Of a stretch of 64,000 nucleotides of DNA, positions 1 to 10,200 are shown piece by piece. Positions within the stretch are counted from its first letter, which is position 1, and each line of letters opens with the position of its first letter. The translations under genes and the position numbers were made by a program. Location: positions 68,828,472 through 68,892,471 of the forward strand of contig NC_060257.1 of assembly GCF_921293095.1 (NCBI RefSeq). Reading direction: 5' to 3'. The notes beneath the pieces are model-generated. The model saw only the letters and a program-made list of their open reading frames with translations, ran no database searches and had not been told where the DNA came from. The stretch comes from Ischnura elegans. Lineage: Eukaryota; Arthropoda; Insecta; Odonata; Coenagrionidae.

Positions 1-72
1 TGAAATACATACTCCAGGAGTAATAATCTTTCGATTTAGGCAGTAAAAAAATAATAGGAAACCACCCTATTG
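1..72 (-). repeat. Edge of a dispersed TIR element (same family as 38122-38793)
   Basis: The reverse complement of 1-72 matches the left end of the element at 38122 almost base for base, starting at CAATAGGGTGGTTTCCTATT and running through the CTCCTGGAGTA block. The copy is cut by the window start, so its other terminus is not visible. Confidence 0.8.
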
Positions 73-80
73 TATTAGGA

Positions 81-1166
81 TTACTCAATTTTCATTCTTT
101 TGCATCTAAGTGTGTGACCATGAGAAAATTTTTCAAAGAAACTGTCCACATTAATTTTGGTCCCGTAGGACTTCACAAGTGTGGTCAAAACTTTCGTACA
201 GATGGGACACTGATTGGACTTCCGCTTGGCGTCTGCATGGATGGCAAGGACGGCAGCCGGTCGTCCTCTGGTTGTCCTGAAAATATGGGGACAGTGAGAG
301 GACGTGTAGCGGACGTCCTTTGGCAACAATGTACTGTGTGGGCCCCTCAAATTCCCCTCACCCCATTTCCATGTATCCCCTCCTTCTACCTTGGCTGTGG
401 GTCTTAATACAAGAGAGAGTGCTCGATCACATTCAAAATGATATAGAATGTCAAAGCCATGGTCTGTAGTGGAGTTTTATATTAATGTGTGGAAAATACG
501 ATTTGTAGTTTATATTTTAGCATGGATATATTGTATTTGCTCCAAGTCAAGCCTGAAACAATGTCATTCATATTAATTTGGATGTTGAGTAATTTTTTTT
601 TTCCACTGGTATTCCATGAAGCGTAGGGTATTCTTTTAAGTATTTATGCTCAAAGAACAGCTTGTTGTGTATCATTTCTAAAAATGATGAAGTCTCTTGC
701 ACTAATTCCTCAGGAATAAATGTGGGTATTCCCTTTCAGAATTGGGGAATTGTTACTTTTAATTGACAGCAGTTGTTTAGTTTCTCCATCCATTTATTAC
801 GGTATTATTTCATCATTTCTTCAATGAATGAAGTTCATAAATGGGTGTGCAGAATTGTGTTCACAGTATACATTTTCAAATTGGGAATTTAATGTGTTAG
901 CTTTGTCAATTTGTTAATAATTAGCTTTGTAAATACATAACATGATAGCCTTTGCAGTAAGCAAATCATTCGCTGTATTTTTGCTATTGATGGGGAAATT
1001 TGGAACTGAATATTCTGAATGACTTTATGACACTTGTGAAATCCACATTTTATTGTTCTTCTACTGCTAATTTAAAAGAAATGTTTTAAAATTTACTTGA
1101 TTTTATTTTATGGCACATCAGGCTTCTGTTAATTTTTTAAATTAAAGAGCTCTTTCTTTTTTTCAG
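81..1166. other. DOLPP1 upstream intron, no recognised feature
   Basis: AT-rich DNA. Two overlapping frames in opposite strands (81-407) show no family I recognise and no splice context fitting DOLPP1. The rest, from about 410 to 1150, is T-rich and ends in the polypyrimidine tract of the 1167 acceptor. Confidence 0.5.
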
Positions 1167-1265
1167 GCTTCATCATATGAACAATAGTACAGTTTTAGAA
1201 AATGTTTGGAAGACAGCTATTATACTTTCTTGTATATCAATGGCTACAATGGTTACTGTGAGTCG
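1167..1265 (+). CDS. DOLPP1: DOLPP1 exon (antepenultimate to stop)
   Basis: 99 bp. The acceptor tttttttcag precedes 1167 and the donor CG|gtaag starts at 1266. It begins with the last base of a split codon and ends with CG, completed by G from the next exon to give Arg of the SRVY motif. It encodes a hydrophilic loop ([13 protein letters not shown]) and a transmembrane segment. Confidence 0.9.
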
Positions 1266-4200
1266 GTAAGTTCAATTCTAAGTTTTCCTTATAGAATCAT
1301 TAAGATCCTGGTGTTTCTGTCTGAGGAAAAGTATCTCTGATACTATTGGCACCAGCTCATTTTACGCAATGAATATTGTGCCTTTATTGAGATCCCCTTC
1401 CTTTTTGTGTGTCTTTCCATGCCATTTTGACTAGGTGATACGGCAAAGGAATTAAACCAAATTTTCTGAATTGTTCACATTTGGTAAATAAAATCTCACA
1501 GTTTTTTTTCATGCATACGTTAAGTAGTTTACGAGTTGCATGATACGAGTTATGGGGTCATTCCATGTTAAATGAACCAGAAAAATTGTAAAATGGATCA
1601 CCATCGTGGATTTTTATGAAATTTGGTACAGATTGTTAGTTCACATCAGGGGTGCAGCTAGGAATTAGGGCTGGGGGGGGGGGGGTTTAGGTGCAACTAA
1701 TACCTGGATATGTGGGGGTATGATATACCCACCAGGATAAGCGGTAGGTGCGAGATAAATTGAGTAATTTTAAGATAAATGGTTGAAAATGGTGAGTTTT
1801 ACGACCTTATGAGAGATATTTTTCTTAATACTTACACTATTCTATTAGTATTATCAACCCAATTAAGTAAAATGGATTAAACTAAAAAATTTCTCTTAAC
1901 TCTGGGGGGGGGGGTTTATCCCCCAAAAAACCCCCCTCGCTGCACCACTGATTCACATATACGAGGGGCATCGGGAAAGTAGTACCGATTTTGAAATAAA
2001 AAGCTGGTACATTTTTACAAATACATATTAACATTTTAATTGTTAGGAACATACTTCAAATTACTTCTCCCCATAGTCACCTTGCAAATTTAAGCATTTG
2101 TCATAATGTATGACGAGATTTTGTATCCCAGCTTTGTATATCTCTGCCGCCAGTGTATTGAGTTATGCAGTCACAGCTGCTTTCAGTTCTTCATCTTTTT
2201 AAAATTTCTATTCTGCCAAAAAGTCCTTGACTTCTGTTAAAAGATGGAAATCTGAGGGTGCCAAGTCTGGGCTATAGGGTGCATGGTTAAAAATTCCCCA
2301 TTTGAGTTGTTGCACAAGATGTTCAGTTGTCTGAGCCGTACGAGACCTGGCATTGTTGTGGAGGTAGGCAACAATCCTCACTGTCGATTTTGCATTGCTC
2401 ACTGTAATTTCTTCAATGTCACACAATATGCATTGCATTTATAGTACCGTATTCCTCCAAATATAGTCCCCCTCTGAATATATGTAGTCCCCCTCTGAAT
2501 ATATGTAGTCCCCCCCTAATTTTGAGGCTTGAGTTTTGGGAAAAAATTTAAAAAATGGGCTTGAATATAGTCCCTCCTAAACTTTTATCATGGGCATTTT
2601 AGGAAAAGAAGGGGGGACTGTATTCAGACAAATACGGTATCTCCACAAGTAATGAAGTAAATGAGCAGTACACCTCGCCGATCCCAGAAAATGGTTGCCA
2701 TTGTCACTTTCAATTGCTGTTGAAAGTTTAAAGAATCTACTCCTGGTATACTGGCCCAATCACAAGAGTTATTACTTGTTTAACCCGGCCGAGTAAAGAA
2801 ATACTTGAAAATATATTATTTTTTCTCTTCATTTTACCTAATAACATGCTTAATAAGGTAAACTGAAAATATGGGCCTTCAAAAAAATTTGCTTATGGTA
2901 AAAAAAAATGTTGCGTTTTCGCAACGTTGGCCGAATCAGGTATCTGTATGCAGTTATGCAACCCGCATTACAATACATTGCCGTCTCAGAGGAATATGCT
3001 GTTTTTACTGTCGGATATAATCCTATACCTTTTTATGCCACGTATATGACAAATATCGTCATATTGGATTAATAAAATCCTTAGATATTATGTTTCCAAT
3101 GAGATGTTGTTGTTATTTGACCTAAATCCACTATAAAATAGACATGCTTTACAGTTTGAAAGAAATAAGTCAAAGCGAAAATTTTCTCAGAAGAGCATGT
3201 ACATTTTTCGTTGACTTTAATTTTATCATTGCAGATTGAATTACAAAAATTAATGGCTGGTTATGAAATACTCAAGCATTTTGGGTGCAATGGAACATAA
3301 AATTTCGTACACTCATACATGGTTTGGCTTTTACACTGTTTCGGCATTTACTGAATTTTTTTTAACCCTATGGCCAAATTCGTCCTTTCATGCTTCACGA
3401 ATCCGCGATGAATTACATGGCCTAACTTTTTCTATGTTTAAGGACGCGAATTGTATAGGGGTATGTCATCTACTGACTGATTCACTTCACTTTTTAGATG
3501 CGTCCCTGCTAGATACAATTTGAAGTCTACCAGTGAAATTTACTTCCGTTGCATAACCTTTACAATAGGACGGATCGGAAAAATCGATTTTTTTCAAATC
3601 CATCTGGCCCAATGAAAAAAAGTTGTGGGACCGATCAAAAATAAGGCCTGAAAAATTTGAGACCTCTAGGTGAACCCCTGACCCTCGCTCAAATGCAATT
3701 TAGGGGGGGAAGGTCGAAATTCGAAAAATATAGTATTTTATGGTCATTTCCAATAGATTTTGCCGAGTTACTGCCCTTTAGAGCTAAAATTTCGTGTATT
3801 TTGACGTATCTGCCACCGTTTAGCCACAAAATGCCTAATTTGAGTCCGCGTCCGCGAAGAAAATATTCCAACGCCCTCGCAGCGTCGCGGATACAAGAGC
3901 CGCAGGCCGATCCCCTCCCCTCCCCGCTCGCTTCTACCCCTCCAATACAGCAAAATTCATCCCGCGTATGCTGCTAGGAGGTCGTTTATCTTTGATAATA
4001 TAAATCGGAAGATGGTAGAAGGTAATAAAGGAAGCTTAGTGAGACGACTTGTCCCTTATTAGGCGCCTCGTCGGTGTTAAACAAATCGATGTTACTAACT
4101 TTTAGAGAAGTGATGAAATAGTTCGTAGAAAGTAGAAAAAAATCGATTTTTCCGATCCGCCCTACTGTACAATCTCCTGGCGTTAGTGCAAACGCTGTCC

Positions 4201-7200
4201 AGTGAGTTGATACGTTAGGACCTTTTTTCCCCTGAATTCTAGTGCGGTAATTTGCATTTGCATTATCAATTAGGTCCACACCTCCCATGTATTTACTATA
4301 CTCCCCAATAACACGAATAGTATTTTTTTTATTAACATAGAATAGTGTGTGAAATAGTATTTTCTTTTTTCTGCTGAAACTTTTCCCTGTGCCCAAAGGA
4401 AGCAAAAAACTTGTATTGCTGTCTACAGGGACAATCTAGTTATCATTCCATCGAACAATACTAAGACCTTCGGCTTTATCAAATGTTTGTTTTCATGTTC
4501 CTCTCGGTTTCACGTCGATGGTTTTAATATTCTATCAGGCACTCCTCCGTTATATTTTCATGGATGGCTCCAGTGACAAATAATCCTTTTTCTTTCAAAA
4601 CAATAAATAGTCTTCAAGGTGAAAAGAAGTTATCGAAAAACATACGAGGGATCAGGGATAACCTTGAGAAATTCCAGAATAACACTTGCTTCCAAGCCTA
4701 AATTTTGATGGAAGTAATGTTCTATCGCCTGGTTGAACCCTAAAACCGTCTGAATAACATAAGCACCAAAGTTAAAACTAACATCTAAAAGGCTTGTTTT
4801 AAAAGAAAATTTATGCACTGTAGTGACCAAAGTAAGGTACCATTTGCTCATTATTTCAAAATTTATGTGCAAATATTCCGAATTGTAATAATTTTTAATT
4901 CAAGTCGTCAAATTTAGGTCATAATTTATAAATCTGTCATTTTTGTCCAGAAAGGAATTGTCTGAAAAGTGTAGATTATTTTTTATTAATCTAAATATGT
5001 TTTGGTTTGATAATTTCCTAACCAAATCTACGCCTTATCGTCTTCTTTCACCCAATATCTTGTTGTGGAATTCGGTAATATCGCTGAATCGTGAAGTAAG
5101 GAAGGACTGATTCGGATTGAATGTACAAAGTTTTGTGTTCCATTGCACGCGAAATGCTTTCATGTAATTCATAAGTAGTCATTATTTGTTGTAATTGACT
5201 CTGTTGTGATAAAAATGTCAATTAAAAACTGGAAAATACGTTATCTTCTGTAAAAATATTCACTTTGACTCATTTCTTTCAAGCCGTAATGCATCTCTAA
5301 TTTATGTTGGATTTAGGTAAAATAATGTAGCATCTCATTGGAAATATAAGAATTTTAATTATCAAATATGACGATATCTGTCAAATATGAGACATAAAAA
5401 GGCGTATATCTGACAGTAAAAACGGCATAATCCTACGAGACGGAAATATGTGGTCATGTGGGTTGCATAACTGCCTATAGATACCGGATTCGGCCAACGT
5501 TGCGAAAACGCAACATTATTTTCCGGATCTGATTTTCGCTTAATGTTGACTCCCTGACAAAATATTAGCTTTAATATCTATTAATTGAAATGTCTACGTC
5601 TGCATGGACGAATAAAAAACTTAATAAAGGGAATAGTTTCTCATAGGAAAAATTATTTATCTTGCTTAGCAGGAGACTCGAAAATTGACACATTTTGAGT
5701 ATTTTAATAAATATCGAAATACTTATTAAATGTCATTATAATCTCACTAAAAATCAGTTTAAACTTATTTTTATCGAAAAAAGTGAATTCTACATTAGTA
5801 AAATTCAATTGAAACATTTTTTTTGCATTTCTCAATTATGTTGCGTTTTCGCAACGTTGGCCGTAAATGGGTTAAAGCATTCACTATCACCTTCAAATTG
5901 TTTTGGTATCCGTATTAACGCCTGTATCTTATGTTTGAAATTTTCTATTAGATCTATGATTTTTGTCAGATAAATATTGGCAACGGTGTAGTCTATACAC
6001 CAGTTCACACGAAGTTTCAGCATGATGTCCTATGGAGTACAGGGTTGTAACAGGTCAGGGAAAAGTCCGGAGATTTTAATGCATTGGAATAAAAATTGGG
6101 TTAAAATATCTGATCATATTGTATGCATTGTGTTCATGAAAGGATTGTTACACAGTTAAATGTTTCGTTAATTAATAGTTTTTGATGATGAAGGATAGTT
6201 ATATTTTAAAATGTACAACTTTTGTGCTGGAGAGATTAATATTTGATTAATAATACATATGTGATTGATATTTGAAGTTCACAAATCAAATTTTCATTGC
6301 ATAAGACATTTTTTTATTTGTGTGTTAATAAAACTAGTAATATATATGTACTTTTTTTACCGTTCTCTTCTTTTTAGGGTATACTTGCAGTATCATACGT
6401 GGAAGCAGGTTCTCAGTGGCTGCTTGGTTGGAGTTATATTTGCTGCCATATGGTTTGCAGTAACTCATTTGTTTTTAACTCCCCTCTTCCCTATAGTTGC
6501 TTCATGGTGAGTGGTTTAATGTTTTAACTTATTTTAGATTAATGAAAATGATATTGCTTGTGGTGAAGAAATAAGAAATTTCAGAGTTAGATGTGTACAA
6601 AGGATTCAGTTTTTCATGAACCAGGTCTTAAACTTCAATGCATGTGTGTAAGTGTATTCATGAATCTTTATATGCACACTATGGCGAATTCATCCGAACA
6701 TAGTATGACATCACAGGCCCTCTATTCAAGTTTTCCAGCAACCTTGAAAACTGATGATACTAGGAAATCTCAGGGAATTTTATTTTCACTGGATGTATTA
6801 GGGAAATCTTTGGGAAACATCAAATTGACCGCAAAATTTATTACGTCTTCAATGTATAAAAGAGTAGCGGAACCAATCTGTCTATTTTGGCAAGTTGCTT
6901 AATAAAATTTCCCTTGTGTTGTTGCTTTTTGTATTTCTGCAGTTACAGAATGTGGGCATGATTTTTTATGCATTAATACATTGTTCATATTGGACATTGT
7001 AAAAAAAGGTACTTTTATTGGCGAGTTGAAAAGTCAAATTTCCCTTGCATTTTTGTCTCCTACCCTACCTTACCGGGAGAAGGCAAGTTGGGGGTAGGGG
7101 GTAGGGAAATAAGCTGAGACTGTTGAAGACTTATTAGGTTATCATTGTAATCTTATTATTATTTTTCACACTTCACCAAAAAGTACATATATGGATTGGT

Positions 7201-10200
7201 TATGAGAGAATATTTCCTTGTATTCCTTTAGCTTTGCCTTTGGTCATATCACATTAAAAAGTCTCAAAAAGAAGGCATCTTTCACTATGGCTGAGATCAT
7301 TATTCGTGACCAGGTGAAATAGAAGACTGTCTTTCAAAGGATTTTTTCTTGATTTGTCAAGAAAAGGTATGAATTTCGGAAACAAAAATATAATAAACGA
7401 GTTGTTGCATGAGTAATAAATGTGGCATTTATAGTGGAAACTCAATAAAACAGGAGTGCAAATCCTTGTTATGGAGAATTACAGTAGACTCTCGTTAATA
7501 CGAACAACGTTATTACGAAGTTCTCGTTTTTACGAAGCAAATCGTTGGTCCCGAAGAAAAGGCCCATCCAAGCTAAAGGAAAATAAATGTTATTACGAAA
7601 TTTTCGTTTTTACGAAATTACGAACCTAGGTCCCAGTCCCGGCGGTGACAAAATGAACTTTATTACGAAGTTCCACGCATAAGCAATGGTTTTCAGGTGG
7701 ATATTCACTGCGCTCAGTTTTGATAATCGCGCCATGTTTACGTCCTCTTCGTGTACTGTGATCAAGAGCGTAAATTATGGTTCTTTCTTCACCATACATG
7801 CAATGTCATGTAATAAGCTTCATTCCTGAGGAATCATGGTGACCGACTCATTACAGCTCGTAAATTTGATGTACAGTTAGTCCTCTTCCTATGCACATTT
7901 GATTTACGAACTTTCAGAGATACCAGCATTCAAAAGTGTCAAAATTTGAATTTGGCCGTTCCTCCTCGGTGCGGCGTAGAGGAACTCGCTCTCTGGGCAT
8001 AATCTGAACAAAATATCATTGAATCCGGTGTGAAGTTAGGAACTGTTCAGCGTTTCGCCCGTTCTTCCTTGCCGCGGAGAGTGATTTTTTCGGCTCCGGC
8101 TTCGTTGCTCTCCAAGCTAGATTAGCTCGTCACAATCGTGAGTTAGCGCACGATTGTTATGCAGTGCTGCATTCTGCAGGATAACGGTGCTCCTCGATGC
8201 CTTGCATACAGTCCGGCCGGCGAGAGTTGCCCGATGACGGCATAATAGGAGGGGTGGATAACCCTGCGCCAGCAATGTTTACGGCCAATTGTTGTCCCCC
8301 AAACGCACCTCACACCATCGCCTAATCACACAATGTTGTCAAACGCATAAAGACCACCGAAATAAGCCTGATCCACAGAACATGCCCTTTCTTCGAATCA
8401 CCAAAAGAAGTGGTTCTTCCTCTGGGTCCTTCACGCTCGTCTTCCCTTCCGGCTCCTTTCTTCGCAGAACTCTTTGTAGGCGTTTCCCTTTCTTATCTGG
8501 CAACGCTTCCCTGACCTAGGCCATTCTGCCTGACATCGGACAACTCTTGGCGGCCGGACCGAAGGTTTATAAACTTATGAACAAGGTATTGGAAGGCACT
8601 AAGTTAGTATATCGGACTTACTGTATTCCGGAAGATATCAACCCTCGACTACGTCATAGTACATTTTTCTGTTGAGTCACGGAAACGAATTTTCCTGTTT
8701 ATAAATATTTCCGTGTAATTCAAACGCGTTCATCATATATGGTTTATTTTCGACGATTTCTAAAAGAAACGTTCATACGAAGTTTGTTATTACGAACCTC
8801 CGGTTTTATGGTCCCGTGAACTTCCTAATAGCGAGAGTCTACTGTATTGTCTTACCAGTGGTGAAACAAATTATGTCCTAGAAACCTGTTCTCAGCAACT
8901 TTATAGGAGCTGGGGGAAATACTTCCATTTATTCTCAACTATATTGTCGAATTCGGTGACGGCAGAGATAAGTCCTCACCTACCATACCGAAGTTCGCGG
9001 ATTCGAGTCCCGCTTAGAAAGGTTACCCCTTCCAGGACATGGGTGTGTGTAATTGTCTGTTGTTGATTGTTTAAACTACCGATATAAAGGCCTCACTTTA
9101 CTGTTTTCGGGGGTAATTGAAATAAATATATAAATTTGGAAAACTTAGGGATAAATGCTCAAAGGTGGGCAAAGTTTTTATGGCATTTCATATCCTTAAT
9201 TCACCAACTGACCTTCAATGTTTAAGCTCGGTACTGTCTCCAAAATACACAATAATTATAGCAAAGCATGTCTTTATCCCATTACACAATGGCCTAGCCA
9301 CTCCTATCTTTATATATAGTGCATTTACTTGACCCATCCATTATGTTAATCATTATCACATAGAATTCAACTTTGGTTGAGTAATCAAAATAATATCGTG
9401 GTTATTTCTTGCCTTTACCATCTCCTTTGGCTGTAATGGTATATGACTGACGTGATCACGTTTCATGGGAGTCACTCACGATAACATATTGCATTTTTTT
9501 TCGATAAACATTAGAAACAGAGGAATGAGATCCTGCCGTGGATGGTGTTCTCTATCATTTGATGTGTTTGAGTGTATAATCCAATGTGAAAAATTATCTA
9601 TTAGACAAGCAAAGGACACCACTGAAATAACTTTGTTACAAAATGTTCTGTTTGAGATTTAGTTAGGCACTTGGGAGTCATTGAAATGGGCTATGTGCGA
9701 ACCCTCAACCTCGACCCTGTTATGATTCGAACCAAAATTGTGTGTATGAAAGATATTATTGAGGCATCATTTTAGGAATCAGGTATCATTTGCTGACATT
9801 TCGACTATTTTGATTGATTACTCCAATGCTAGTCATAAAATCAGCGGAACTCATATTGATGAACCCTCAACCACCATCAGATCAAATATTCTCAACTTCT
9901 ATTATGTCATTATTTTCCCCAAAATTAACTGTTAAACAATCAGAGGGTAATTTGCAGCATGCAATTGACACTTAACACTCCATTTGAATTTAATTTCTAT
10001 CAGTGCTATTACAGAGACTTAGCACTAATGTGATTATTTCCCAATGGCAGAGCATTTCCCAAAGGCAGATTCATCTCAGTTTTCCAGCTTCCCCTCTACC
10101 TTGAGTACACGCTCCAATCATACTCTCTTTTTTGCCTTAAAACCTGCTTTCCTAGGACTGTACATATGTGGCTGCATGATGTGGGATGGCATGATCTCAC

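Larger units (their letters stand above)
2780..5875 (-). mobile_element. piggyBac-family DNA transposon, degenerate
   Basis: The element runs 2784-5871 between TTAA copies at 2780-2783 and 5872-5875. Both outer ends start CCC, as in piggyBac. Inside, a palindromic motif TTGCGTTTTCGCAACGTTGG occurs at 2909-2933 and 5838-5863 (plus) and 5491-5516 (minus). About 250 bp next to the first and third (2909-3175 versus 5265-5516) form a diverged inverted repeat. The minus strand carries a broken transposase. It sits in DOLPP1 intron 1, beside the mariner remnant. Total 3.1 kb including a 605-bp nested MITE. Confidence 0.85.

Noticed and set aside
81..407. Overlapping opposite-strand frames as an upstream DOLPP1 exon
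   Set aside because: Neither contains the GHSQ-type PAP2 motif or a transmembrane segment expected before the 1167 exon.
1670..1690. Poly-G runs (also 1904, 32340 and 39171) as G-quadruplex regulators
   Set aside because: Most sit inside MITE termini or isolated homopolymers; nothing ties them to a gene's regulation.
8961..9020. tRNA genes at the A/B-box sequences (also 37740, 45130 and 58130)
   Set aside because: They carry internal promoter boxes but no complete cloverleaf, and share downstream SINE bodies with tails.
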